The position numbers were made by a program, and so were the translations under genes. DNA of 63,166 nucleotides, from positions 1 to 63,166 of the forward strand of contig PEAG01000012.1 of the NCBI GenBank assembly GCA_002753505.1, written 5' to 3'. The first letter of the stretch is position 1, and each line of letters begins with the position of its first letter. Positions 9,150 through 18,400 of the stretch are shown in pieces. The notes under the pieces were generated by a model, which searched no databases, had not been told where the DNA came from, and saw only the letters and a list, made by a program, of their open reading frames with translations. Source of the stretch: Magnetococcales bacterium HCHbin5. Lineage in GTDB: Bacteria > Pseudomonadota > Magnetococcia > Magnetococcales > Magnetaquicoccaceae.

Positions 9150-11225
9150 ATGTTTAATATTCATAGGAAGAGCATTCAGTATGGCCAAGCTCAATTAACG
9201 CTGGAGACAGGTCGTATAGCGCGGCAGGCTGACGGCGCGGTGTTGGTAACGTATGGCGAAACGATGGTATTGGTGGCGGCGACCGCGGACAGAACCGTGC
9301 GTCCCGGGGCTGATTTTTTTCCGTTGGGTGTCCATTATCAGGAGCGGACCTGGGCAGCCGGGCGCATTCCCGGTGGTTTTATCAAGCGGGAGACCCGCCC
9401 GTCCGAGAAGGAGGTTTTGACCTCCCGTCTGATTGACCGTCCACTGCGGCCGCTGTTTCCCAAGGGGTTCACCCTGGATACCCAGGTGGTTGCCACCGTG
9501 ATCTCTTATGATGGGGTTCACAACCCGGATATTCCGGCCATGATTGGGGCTTCGGCAGCCTTGGCGATCTCTGGCCTGCCTTTTGATGGACCGATTGCGG
9601 GGGCGCGGGTGGCCCACATAGAGGGTCAGTTTGTCCTCAATCCCACCTTTGAACAGATGGCGAACAGCCGGTTGGACCTGGTGGTGGCCGGTACCGATCA
9701 GGCGGTGACCATGGTGGAGTCCGAGGTCGATTTCCTGAGCGAGGAGGAGTTGCTGGATGCGGTCATGTTCGGCTTTGACGCCTTCCAGCCGGTGGTTGCG
9801 CTGATTCGGGCGTTGGCGGCCGATTGTGGCAAGCCACGGATGGCGGTTGAAGCTCCGGTGGTGAATGCCGAGTTGCGGGATAAGGTTCGGCAGGGCTATC
9901 TGGGCGAGATCAGAAGCGCGTATCAGGTGGTGGAAAAGCTTTCCCGGCAGAACACGGTCAGTGAGTGTCGGAAGCGGGCTGTGGCGGCCTTGTCGGAAGA
10001 GAGTCCGGCGTTGGCTTCTGAGGTGTCGGCCATCTTTTCCAGCCTGGAATCCGAGGTGATCCGGGAGCGGATTCTCTCTACCGGTGCCCGGATCGATGGC
10101 CGGGGGTTGACCGATATTCGCAACATTGTCAGTGAGGTGGGTTTCCTGCCCAGGGTCCATGGTTCTGCCCTCTTTACCCGGGGTGAGACCCAGGCCATTG
10201 CAGCGGTGACGTTGGGGACCGGTCGGGATGAGCAGATTGTGGAAAGTTTGAACGGCGAGAGTCGGGAGACCTTTTATCTCAACTATACCTTTCCTCCCTA
10301 CAGTGTCGGCGAGACCGGTCGTCTCGGTGCCCCGGGCCGGCGGGAGATCGGCCATGGCAAACTGGCGACCCGGGCGTTGGCGGCCATTCTGCCGGACAAG
10401 GAGAGTTTCCCTTATACCATGCGGGTGATCTCCGAGATTACCGAGTCCAACGGCTCCTCATCCATGGCCACGGTGTGTGGTGCCGTATTGGCGATGATGG
10501 ATGCCGGGGTGCCGATCAAGGCACCGGTGGCTGGCATTGCCATGGGATTGGTCAAAGAGGGGGAGCGGTTTGCCATCCTGTCGGATATTCTGGGGGATGA
10601 GGATCACTTTGGTGACATGGATTTCAAGGTGGCCGGCAATGCGCAGGGGATCACAGCCCTGCAGATGGACATCAAGATTACCGGCATCACCCGGGAGATC
10701 ATGGCGGTGGCTTTGAGCCAGGCGCGGGCGGGCCGGATCCACATTCTGGGCAAGATGCAGGAGGTGTTGTCGACCCATCGAGCCGATCTGTCGAGTTACG
10801 CGCCCCGTATTTTCACCATGAAAATTCATCCCGACAAAATCCGGGAGGTGATTGGTTCCGGTGGCAAGGTGATCCGTGGCATCACCGAGGAGACGGGTTG
10901 CCAGATTGACATTGGGGATGATGGGACCATCTCGATTGCTGCGGTGGATGCCGAGAGTGCCAAGGCGGCGGAGACCATCATTCGGCGCATTGTCGAAGAG
11001 GTTGAGCCGGGGCAGCTCTATGAGGGCAAGGTGGTGCGGGTGACCGATTTTGGTGCCTTTGTCAACATTTTGCCCAACAAGGATGGTCTGGTGCACATCT
11101 CTCAGTTGTCTGGCCAGCGGGTTGCCAAGGTGACGGATGTGGTCAAGGAGGGGGATGTGGTCAAGGTGAAGGTATTGGATGTGGATCGGCAGGGTCGGAT
11201 CAAGCTGACCATGAAGGAGATCTAG
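9150..11225 (+). CDS. pnp: Polyribonucleotide nucleotidyltransferase (PNPase)
   Basis: PNPase degrades RNA from the 3' end by phosphorolysis. I choose ATG 9150 because agaggga lies just upstream; an in-frame GTG at 9123 would add nine unconserved residues. The 691-residue product has two RNase PH domains (about 10-145 and 315-450), with the [20 protein letters not shown] substrate-binding block in the first. A KH domain (about 545-605, with the [16 protein letters not shown] loop) and an S1 domain (about 612-690) follow. It stops directly after the S1 domain, so the C-terminal tail that docks on RNase E in some proteobacteria is lacking, which fits a genome that also encodes RNase J. It closes the nusA operon. 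Confidence 0.97.
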   Translation: MFNIHRKSIQYGQAQLTLETGRIARQADGAVLVTYGETMVLVAATADRTVRPGADFFPLGVHYQERTWAAGRIPGGFIKRETRPSEKEVLTSRLIDRPLRPLFPKGFTLDTQVVATVISYDGVHNPDIPAMIGASAALAISGLPFDGPIAGARVAHIEGQFVLNPTFEQMANSRLDLVVAGTDQAVTMVESEVDFLSEEELLDAVMFGFDAFQPVVALIRALAADCGKPRMAVEAPVVNAELRDKVRQGYLGEIRSAYQVVEKLSRQNTVSECRKRAVAALSEESPALASEVSAIFSSLESEVIRERILSTGARIDGRGLTDIRNIVSEVGFLPRVHGSALFTRGETQAIAAVTLGTGRDEQIVESLNGESRETFYLNYTFPPYSVGETGRLGAPGRREIGHGKLATRALAAILPDKESFPYTMRVISEITESNGSSSMATVCGAVLAMMDAGVPIKAPVAGIAMGLVKEGERFAILSDILGDEDHFGDMDFKVAGNAQGITALQMDIKITGITREIMAVALSQARAGRIHILGKMQEVLSTHRADLSSYAPRIFTMKIHPDKIREVIGSGGKVIRGITEETGCQIDIGDDGTISIAAVDAESAKAAETIIRRIVEEVEPGQLYEGKVVRVTDFGAFVNILPNKDGLVHISQLSGQRVAKVTDVVKEGDVVKVKVLDVDRQGRIKLTMKEI

Positions 11226-11245
11226 CAATCGTTTGACCTTCTCCC

Positions 11246-11290
11246 GGGGAGGCGGCAAGCCGCCTCCCCGTTCCCCGCCGTCTTTTTTTT
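11246..11290 (+). terminator. Strong hairpin and T-run after pnp
   Basis: A perfect ten-pair stem (ggggaggcgg with ccgcctcccc, loop caag, 11246-11269) lies 20 bases after pnp. A run of nine or more T begins at 11282, twelve bases beyond the stem, so the spacing is not classical. Termination of the nusA-pnp transcript here is likely but not certain. Confidence 0.6.
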
Positions 11291-11303
11291 TGAAGAGTTT
11301 TTC

Positions 11304-11325
11304 AGCCAGGGAGAGAACCCTGGCT
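11304..11325 (+). other. Second hairpin between pnp and pseB
   Basis: An eight-pair perfect stem (agccaggg with ccctggct) with loop agagaa follows the pnp terminator. It may be a second terminator or a leader structure of pseB, whose ATG is 78 bases further on. Confidence 0.45.
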
Positions 11326-11378
11326 CCGCAATCATTGTACGCAAACCCATGCAATCATTTTGGTCGCCTGTTCAGTAA

Positions 11379-12404
<1,026 letters not shown>

Positions 12405-12431
12405 CCTGCGCTGTACCCGGGGTGGTGGAGC

Positions 12432-13310
12432 ATGAATGACAAGGTGTTGGTTGTGGGGGCGGCGGGTCTGTTGGGGAGCTCTTTGTCGCCGCATCTGGAG
12501 CGGGCCGGATTTGTGGTGGTGCGGCATGGGTTGACGGCGGCGGCGGTGCAGGTTCGGTTTGATTTGAACGATGCTGTTCGGACCCATGAGGCGTTGGAGG
12601 CGATACAGCCGGATGTGATTGTCAATCTGGCTGCGTTGACCAATGTCGATCTGTGTGAGGCGGAGCCCCATCAGGCTTATCTTGGCAATGTGTGCGGGGT
12701 GGAAAATCTGTCCCGCTGGATATTGGCCCGGGGGCGGGGCTGTTTTTTGCTGCACATATCGACCGATCATCTGTATGACGGTCCCGGGCCCCATCGGGAA
12801 GAGGATATTCATCTGACCAATTATTATGCTTTTTCCAAGTATACCGCCGAGAGCATGGTTGCCCGGGTGGGTGGGGTTGTGCTCAGAACAAACTTTTTTG
12901 GGCGCAGTCTGTCGAGCCGGAGAAAAAGTTTCAGTGACTGGGTGGTGGAGAGTTTGACGGAGCGGAAGCCGATCCATGCGGTGCATGACATACTGTTTTC
13001 GCCCCTCTCCCTGCCCACGCTGGTTGAGCATATTGAGGCTGTCATTCGGCGCAGGGCAGCCGGTCTGTTCAATCTGGGCAGCCGGGATGGTTTTTCCAAG
13101 GCCGATTTTATATTCAAACTGGCAAACACCCTGCAGTTGGCGACGGATCAGGTGAGTTTGATCGAGTCGGGTCGGTTGTTTACCAAGACCTATCGTCCCA
13201 AAGACATGCGGATGGATGTGGGCCGATTTGAGGACCATTTTGGTGTGGAGTTGCCGTCGCTGGAGAGTGAAATCAGACGAATGAAGGAGTATTACCATGT
13301 TTGCCCCTGA
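12432..13310 (+). CDS. RmlD-like NAD(P)-dependent sugar reductase (SDR)
   Basis: This is a 292-residue short-chain dehydrogenase of the RmlD/dTDP-4-dehydrorhamnose reductase type. It has the nucleotide motif VVGAAGLLGSS (6-16), the block VIVNLAALTNVDLCE (about 62-76), STDHLYDGP in the catalytic-region position and YAFSKYTAE with the Tyr-Lys pair. Such enzymes reduce the 4-keto group of nucleotide sugars. Lying between pseB and a NeuB-type synthase, in the place where an aminotransferase would be expected, it could reduce the PseB product, giving a variant without the 4-amino group. That is inference. The last 14 bases overlap the next gene, whose ribosome site lies inside this one. Confidence 0.8.
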   Translation: MNDKVLVVGAAGLLGSSLSPHLERAGFVVVRHGLTAAAVQVRFDLNDAVRTHEALEAIQPDVIVNLAALTNVDLCEAEPHQAYLGNVCGVENLSRWILARGRGCFLLHISTDHLYDGPGPHREEDIHLTNYYAFSKYTAESMVARVGGVVLRTNFFGRSLSSRRKSFSDWVVESLTERKPIHAVHDILFSPLSLPTLVEHIEAVIRRRAAGLFNLGSRDGFSKADFIFKLANTLQLATDQVSLIESGRLFTKTYRPKDMRMDVGRFEDHFGVELPSLESEIRRMKEYYHVCP

Positions 13311-14385
13311 CAGAGAGTTGCAGATCGGTACCAGAAAAGTGGGTCAGAGTGCGCCGGTGCTTTTTATCGCGGATATTGCGGCCAATCATGATGGCGATTT
13401 GGAGCGGGCCAAGGATCTGATCGGGTTGGCGGCGGCGGCGGGGGCGGATGTTGCCAAGTTTCAGCATTTCAAGGCGGACACGATTGTCAGTGATTATGGT
13501 TTTAAATCGCTGGGGGCGCAGCGTTCTCACCAGTCCAAGTGGCCCAAGGCGGTCTCCGAGGTCTATCGGGATGCGGAGTTGAATGCGGAGTGGTCTGCCG
13601 CTCTGAAACAGAGCTGTGATCAGGCGGGCATTATTTTTATGAGCAGTCCGTATGATTTTGAGCTGGTGGATCGCATTGATCCCTATGTGCCGGCCCACAA
13701 GATAGGCTCCGGGGATATCAGTTGGATTGAGATTGTCGAGTATATTGCGGCCAAGCAGAAGCCTTGTCTGTTGGCATCCGGGGCCTCCAGTCTGGATGAT
13801 GTGGATCGGGCCGTCAGTGCCATATTGCGGATCAATCCCCGGGTGGCACTGATGCAGTGCAACACCAATTATACCGCCAGTCTGGACAATTTCCGGCACA
13901 TACAGCTCAATGTGTTGAAAACCTATCGGACTCTGTATCCGGATATGGTTTTGGGTTTGAGTGATCACACCCCGGGTCATGCCACCGTATTGGGGGCGAT
14001 TGCCTTGGAGGCGCGCATTATTGAGAAACATTTTACCGATGATACCAGTCGTTCCGGCCCGGACCATGCATTTTCCATGGATCCCAAGGGGTGGCGGGAG
14101 ATGGTGGAGCGGAGTCGGGAGTTGGAGTTGGCCCTGGGTTGTGGCATCAAGCGGGTTGAGCAAAACGAGCAGGAGACGGCGGTGTTGCAGCGTCGCGGCA
14201 TTCGGGTGGTCGCGGATTTGGCGGCGGGAACAGTGTTGAAGCGGGAGCATTTGCTGCCGTTGCGGCCCTGTCCCCTGCATGCCATTCCGCCCTATTTGAT
14301 ACCGGATGTGGTGGGCAGGAGCTTGAACAGAGATATACAGGCGGGGGAGCATCTGCGATGGAACGACATCTCGTGGGGATCGTGA
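13297..14385 (+). CDS. pseI: Nonulosonic acid synthase, NeuB/PseI family
   Basis: Enzymes of this family condense phosphoenolpyruvate with a 6-carbon amino-sugar to form a 9-carbon sialic-type acid. The 362-residue protein has a TIM-barrel NeuB domain (about 20-265), recognised by FIADIAANHDGDLERAK, GADVAKFQHFKADT, GSGDISWIE, LMQCNTNYTA and GLSDHTPGHA...IEKHFTDD. A C-terminal SAF (antifreeze-like) domain covers about residues 285-355. Its neighbours pseB and pseF suggest pseudaminic acid, but the sequence alone does not separate PseI from LegI or NeuB. A ribosome site (aaggag) precedes the ATG. The next gene starts inside its final 28 bases. Confidence 0.88.
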   Translation: MFAPDRELQIGTRKVGQSAPVLFIADIAANHDGDLERAKDLIGLAAAAGADVAKFQHFKADTIVSDYGFKSLGAQRSHQSKWPKAVSEVYRDAELNAEWSAALKQSCDQAGIIFMSSPYDFELVDRIDPYVPAHKIGSGDISWIEIVEYIAAKQKPCLLASGASSLDDVDRAVSAILRINPRVALMQCNTNYTASLDNFRHIQLNVLKTYRTLYPDMVLGLSDHTPGHATVLGAIALEARIIEKHFTDDTSRSGPDHAFSMDPKGWREMVERSRELELALGCGIKRVEQNEQETAVLQRRGIRVVADLAAGTVLKREHLLPLRPCPLHAIPPYLIPDVVGRSLNRDIQAGEHLRWNDISWGS

Positions 14386-15014
14386 TTCCGGCCTATAACG
14401 AGGAGCGGACCATTCTGCATGTGATTGAAAAGGTCAGTCAGTATGGTGTACCGATTGTTGTCAATGATGCCTCTTCGGATCAAACGGAGCAGGTGGCCCA
14501 GGCCGCTTCAGCGCAGGTTGTGACCCATCCGTATAATATGGGGTATGATGCGGCTCTGGAGAGTGGGTTCGGGCGGGCGGATGTGTTGGGTTGTCAGCTG
14601 GTGATCACGGTGGATGCGGATGGTCAGCATCCGCCGGAGTTGTTGCAGGAATATATTGATCGGTTATCGAACACGGCGGATGTGGTGGCGGGGGTGCGGG
14701 ATGTCAAGCAGCGGTTTGCCGAGCGTCTGTTTGGTTGGTTGACCACGCTGTTGTATGGTGTGCAGGATCCCTTGTGTGGTATGAAGGGGTATCGGATCGC
14801 GGTTTATCAGCGGGCGGGTCATTTTGACTCGTATCACTCCATTGGTACCGAGTTGTTGTTGTTTGCCCTGCGCAGTGGTTTTCAGGTGGAGCAGGTGGCG
14901 GTCAAGACCCGCAAGCGGCAGGGGCGTTCCCGCTTTGGGCAGGTTTTTTCAGGCAATTATAAAATCATGCGTGCCATGATGTTATCGTTTATCAAGATCC
15001 AGCCGGCGCGGTAA
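14358..15014 (+). CDS. Family 2 glycosyltransferase, DPM1-like
   Basis: A single-domain GT-A fold glycosyltransferase of 218 residues. The start VGIVIPAYNEERTI (6-19), the VNDASSDQT block (about 35-43) and TVDADGQHPPE with the metal-binding DxD (about 75-85) place it in GT2. PLCGMKGYRIAVYQRAG (about 134-150) resembles the dolichyl/polyprenyl-phosphate sugar synthases. There are no transmembrane helices, so it probably works at the inner membrane face, loading a sugar onto a lipid carrier. It overlaps the synthase gene by 28 bases and should be translationally coupled. Donor and acceptor cannot be read from the sequence. Confidence 0.85.
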   Translation: MERHLVGIVIPAYNEERTILHVIEKVSQYGVPIVVNDASSDQTEQVAQAASAQVVTHPYNMGYDAALESGFGRADVLGCQLVITVDADGQHPPELLQEYIDRLSNTADVVAGVRDVKQRFAERLFGWLTTLLYGVQDPLCGMKGYRIAVYQRAGHFDSYHSIGTELLLFALRSGFQVEQVAVKTRKRQGRSRFGQVFSGNYKIMRAMMLSFIKIQPAR

Positions 15015-15017
15015 CCT

Positions 15018-15080
15018 TTTTAAACCATTGCAGGGGTCTGGGGACCGTGACGCTCCCCAGACCCCTGCAATGGTTTAAAA
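15018..15080. repeat. Solo end-palindrome, perfect 27-bp arms
   Basis: Positions 15018-15044 and 15054-15080 are perfect reverse complements (27 bases each, beginning ttttaaaccattgcagggg), with a nine-base loop ccgtgacgc. The sequence equals the outer end of the large palindromic elements elsewhere in the window. It starts three bases after the glycosyltransferase stop and could act as a terminator in either direction, which would split the operon, or as an mRNA 3'-end stabiliser. Confidence 0.85.
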
Positions 15081-15128
15081 GATGAATGACGACATGGGTG
15101 TACTGTTTTGCTCTGATGAGGGGTGTAC

Positions 15129-15830
15129 ATGAACGTTGCGATTATACCGGCCCGCGGCGGGAGCAAGCGGATTCCGCGCAAAAATATTCAGCCTTTTTTT
15201 GGCAAACCGATGATTGGTTACGCCATTGATGTCGCCGTGGCAACCCGGTTGTTTGACCGGATCATTGTCTCCACCGACGATGATGAAATTGCGGCGGTGG
15301 CCGAGGGGCTGGGGGCTGAGGTGCCATTTCGGCGTCCGGCTGAACTGGCAAACGATTTTGCCGGCACAACGGTTGTGATCAAACATGCCATTCAATGGCT
15401 GAATGACCATGGGCCGTCGGTGCAATATGCCTGCTGCATCTACTCGACGGTTCCCTTTTTGCAGCCGGAATATTTGCAGGAGGGGTACGAAAAATTGTTG
15501 GCAAGCGGCTCCGCTTACACCTTTCCCATCACCAGTTTTCCGGCCCCGATTCAGCGGGCGGTGCGGGTGAATGCGGCGGGTTGTATTGAATCGTTTTACC
15601 CGGAAAATTTTCATACCCGTTCCCAGGATTTGGAACCGGCCTATTATGACGCCGGCCAGTTTTATTGGGGCCGGGCGGAGGCCTTTCTGGAGGAGGTGAT
15701 CATTCACGCACCTACCTCCCTGCCGGTCTACCTGCCCAGGCATATGGTTCAGGATATAGATACCCTGGAAGATTGGCAACACGCAGAGCGGATGTATGCC
15801 GATTGGAAAGCATCCGGCATGCAACGATAA
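15129..15830 (+). CDS. pseF: Pseudaminic acid cytidylyltransferase
   Basis: PseF activates pseudaminic acid with CTP to give the CMP-sugar donor. The protein (233 residues from ATG 15129, with gagggg five bases upstream; an in-frame GTG at 15123 is less likely) opens with the CMP-sugar synthetase motif IIPARGGSKRIPRKN (5-19). It continues with IVSTDDDEIAAVAE (about 46-59), CIYSTVPFLQPE (about 103-114) and DAGQFYWGRAEAF (about 175-187), all typical of PseF. Length matches the family. Its partner is presumably the NeuB/PseI product two genes upstream. It follows a palindrome that may act as a terminator, so it may have its own promoter. Confidence 0.92.
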   Translation: MNVAIIPARGGSKRIPRKNIQPFFGKPMIGYAIDVAVATRLFDRIIVSTDDDEIAAVAEGLGAEVPFRRPAELANDFAGTTVVIKHAIQWLNDHGPSVQYACCIYSTVPFLQPEYLQEGYEKLLASGSAYTFPITSFPAPIQRAVRVNAAGCIESFYPENFHTRSQDLEPAYYDAGQFYWGRAEAFLEEVIIHAPTSLPVYLPRHMVQDIDTLEDWQHAERMYADWKASGMQR

Positions 15831-15875
15831 TCAATACTCATTATTCATCAGTTGTTTAAATGGGGCGCGGTAGCG

Positions 15876-16502
15876 ATGGCTTACAGGACAGAGCAGGAAA
15901 AATTTTGGGCTGGTTCCTTTGGCGATGAATATACGGAACGCAATTATGATCAGGAGGGACGACTGATCGCCAACAATATTGCGCTGTTTGCAAAAATTAT
16001 CGCTGCATCGACGCATGAGTGGTCGACAGTACTGGAGTTTGGGGCCAACAGGGGGTTGAATCTGCATGCCATTCGGACATTGCGCCCGGGGGCGGAGTTG
16101 ACGGCGGTAGAGATCAATCCGACGGCAGCGGCCCATTTGCGAACCATTGTGCCCAATGTCCATGAGGGCTCCATATTGGACTTTGAGCCTGCCGAACAAT
16201 ATGATTTTGTCTTGATCAAGACGGTATTGATTCATATTCAACCGGATATGTTGCCCGCCATTTATGAAAAACTGGCACAGTCATCCCGCCGCTATGTGTG
16301 TATTTGCGAATATTATAATCCCACCCCTGTTGAAGTGGTATACAGAGGGCATACGGACAAGCTGTTCAAGCGGGATTTTGCCGGTGAATTCATGGCAAAA
16401 TTTCCTGAATTCCGTCTGGTGAATTATGGTTTTGTATACCATGGAGAGGCGTTTCCGCAGGATGATGTGACCTGGTTTTTGATGGAGAGGGGGAGTGTCT
16501 GA
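15876..16502 (+). CDS. Pseudaminic acid biosynthesis-associated methylase
   Basis: This 208-residue class I SAM-dependent methyltransferase matches the family named after its place in pseudaminic acid clusters. YRTEQEKFWAGSFGDEYTERN (from residue 3) is the characteristic N-terminus. VLEFGANRGLNLHAI (about 54-68) is the SAM-binding glycine motif, and VEINPTAAAHL is motif II. The open frame could start at TTG 15852, but ATG 15876 agrees with the conserved start. It probably methylates the nonulosonic acid or an intermediate; the acceptor atom is not known. The neighbours pseF and a glycosyltransferase support that role. Confidence 0.85.
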   Translation: MAYRTEQEKFWAGSFGDEYTERNYDQEGRLIANNIALFAKIIAASTHEWSTVLEFGANRGLNLHAIRTLRPGAELTAVEINPTAAAHLRTIVPNVHEGSILDFEPAEQYDFVLIKTVLIHIQPDMLPAIYEKLAQSSRRYVCICEYYNPTPVEVVYRGHTDKLFKRDFAGEFMAKFPEFRLVNYGFVYHGEAFPQDDVTWFLMERGSV

Positions 16503-16598
16503 CGGCTGTTCCTGATGAGCCCATCCAGTCAGGGCGGCTGGACTGCCCGGGGGGGGCCATGGTCCAATGGTGTTACGGCAGCAGCAGGAGTGTCGGCG

Positions 16599-18164
16599 AT
16601 GCAACATTTGATTGAGACCGTCTTTCGCCTGGATGAGGCGGAAGATGTTGTCGGGCTGAATAATTTTATCGCGCAAAACCAATACAGTTCGAACCAGGTT
16701 TTTGTGCTGCTCTTTCCCCTGTTGAGCAGAGGGCGGTTGCAATCGGCCTATGTGCTGGCGATGATTCTGCATCAGGCCGGACTGCAACATATCCATGTCT
16801 CCCTCGCGCTGTGCGCGGGCGGACTGCTGTACCGTAAACCGGATGATGAAACCCTTGGCCTGAGACTGTTGCAAGAGCAGATGGCCTCGCAGCCGGGCGT
16901 GATCAATACCGAACTGCTCACGCCCGTGATGGTGGGCATTTTGAACGCCATGCTGCAAAGACCGGAAGAGGGGCTGTTTTTGCGGATTGTCGAGATCTTG
17001 AAGATTATCGCGCCCCCCTTTCGCCAGATATTTGACTGGAACGCGCCCATTCCCGAACTGTCCCTGGAAAAGATGCGACAGGGTCGACCGGCAGAGATGC
17101 CCCTGGTGATCAACCCGGTGCCGCCCGCTGATGCACCACGGCCGCAACGGCGGGTTTTGATTTTGCTGAAACAGTTTGGCACGGAGTTGCGTTACAAAAA
17201 GGCCATGACCCATTATGGCTGGCAGGCGGAGATCTACCATGAATTGCCATTGACGGAGGCCTCCGCAGCGGCGGATTGCCAGAGATTGGCAGAGGTTTGC
17301 CGACAAAAAAAGATTGATGTTCTGTTTTTTGATGTGCGACCGTTCTGGCAGTGGGGCGCACAAGAGGGGAGTATCGCCTGGAACTCCACCAAGGTCCGTT
17401 TCCTGTTCAAGCAGGGGATGCAGGCCTTCCTGGAGCTGAAGGCACAATTGCGGCAAGAGAACCCCGCTTTCAGGGTGTTTGGCGTCCTTTTTGACTCCTC
17501 CGACGAGATTGAGCGCACGGTGCTGGAGGGGGAACAGGGCTTTTTTGATGGCCTGATGTCACTACACCACAACCCATCCGCCCCCCACATTCTGGACAAT
17601 CCGCAGTACAAACAGAAAATTTTGCACAACTATTTTGGTCCGGTCAACAAGCATGATTTTTGCAACACCGATCGACCACTGGTTCCGAACATGTATTTCA
17701 GGGGAACCATTGCCGCCGGTCATTGGGTGCGCCTGCTCTGGATCTCGGCAGCGGCCCGCTTTGCGGTGCCGATTGTGCAAAAACTGAACAAACTTGAGTA
17801 TGACAAACAGGCCCCATTGGATGATTATGCCGCCTACATGTCGGATCTGTCGGAGGCTACCTGTTGCCTGAGCATTGTGATGAGCCGGTTTGTCACCCGC
17901 TATCTGACCTATCGCAGTTTTGAAGTGCCTTTGAGTGGCGCACTGCTGGTGCAAGATTTTACCCCCCTGATGCACCACTATTTTATTCCCGGCGAACACT
18001 ATCTGGAATTTTCGACCATCGCGGAGTTGGCCGCCATCGCCCGCTTTATCACCGAACGACGGGAAGAGGCGGAAGCGGTGCGCCGACGGGGCCACGCCTT
18101 TGCCCGGGCACACTATAACGATGAGACAATTATTGGCCAAATCGATAAATTTCTCTACCATTGA
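16599..18164 (+). CDS. CgeB-like family 1-type glycosyltransferase with N-terminal helical domain
   Basis: A 521-residue protein from ATG 16599 (aggag eight bases upstream); the frame is open to 16515 without a better start. The C-terminal ~340 residues look like the CgeB/DUF3880-type glycosyltransferases, with RRVLILLKQFG at the start of a Rossmann fold and the late block GALLVQDFTPLMHHYFIPGE followed by a helical end. The first ~143 residues are an all-helical domain that contains RGRLQSAYVLAMILHQAG. A homologous stretch, RNRLRPAYLLAMLLTKRG, lies in the C-terminal part of the protein at 23726-25222. The sugar and acceptor are unknown; position in the cluster points to surface glycan or protein glycosylation. 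Confidence 0.7.
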   Translation: MQHLIETVFRLDEAEDVVGLNNFIAQNQYSSNQVFVLLFPLLSRGRLQSAYVLAMILHQAGLQHIHVSLALCAGGLLYRKPDDETLGLRLLQEQMASQPGVINTELLTPVMVGILNAMLQRPEEGLFLRIVEILKIIAPPFRQIFDWNAPIPELSLEKMRQGRPAEMPLVINPVPPADAPRPQRRVLILLKQFGTELRYKKAMTHYGWQAEIYHELPLTEASAAADCQRLAEVCRQKKIDVLFFDVRPFWQWGAQEGSIAWNSTKVRFLFKQGMQAFLELKAQLRQENPAFRVFGVLFDSSDEIERTVLEGEQGFFDGLMSLHHNPSAPHILDNPQYKQKILHNYFGPVNKHDFCNTDRPLVPNMYFRGTIAAGHWVRLLWISAAARFAVPIVQKLNKLEYDKQAPLDDYAAYMSDLSEATCCLSIVMSRFVTRYLTYRSFEVPLSGALLVQDFTPLMHHYFIPGEHYLEFSTIAELAAIARFITERREEAEAVRRRGHAFARAHYNDETIIGQIDKFLYH

Positions 18165-18369
18165 CGGCTTTGTCAGCTTTTGAAGGAGCCTTGACAATCG
18201 GGGGTGAAACGCTTATCCTGCCGGTGTAATTCCCGTAACTTTTTTTATAGGTTAGCCAGCCTTTTACCTGGCCGTCGATGCTCTTGACAGACCAATCCCA
18301 ATGCGCTCCGTGCGAGCCGGATTTATGGCGACTGGGGTCGGGGGTGGCTTTTTGTCGTTTGCTCTCCAT
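18130..18369 (-). CDS. Small hypothetical protein; possible remnant of a toxin-type C-terminus
   Basis: A 79-residue frame on the opposite strand fills the gap between two cluster genes and overlaps the end of the CgeB-like gene by 35 bases. It contains PSRHKSGSHGAHWDW, resembling the HGG-HWD motif near the C-terminus of many polymorphic toxins, and a basic N-terminus. I cannot assign a function. It could be a stranded fragment or chance coding. The remaining bases of this gap (18165-18400) show nothing else clear. Confidence 0.3.
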   Translation of the reverse strand: MESKRQKATPDPSRHKSGSHGAHWDWSVKSIDGQVKGWLTYKKSYGNYTGRISVSPPIVKAPSKADKAVNGREIYRFGQ

Positions 18370-18400
18370 TAAAATCTGATACCTTTTGAGTACACTGACT

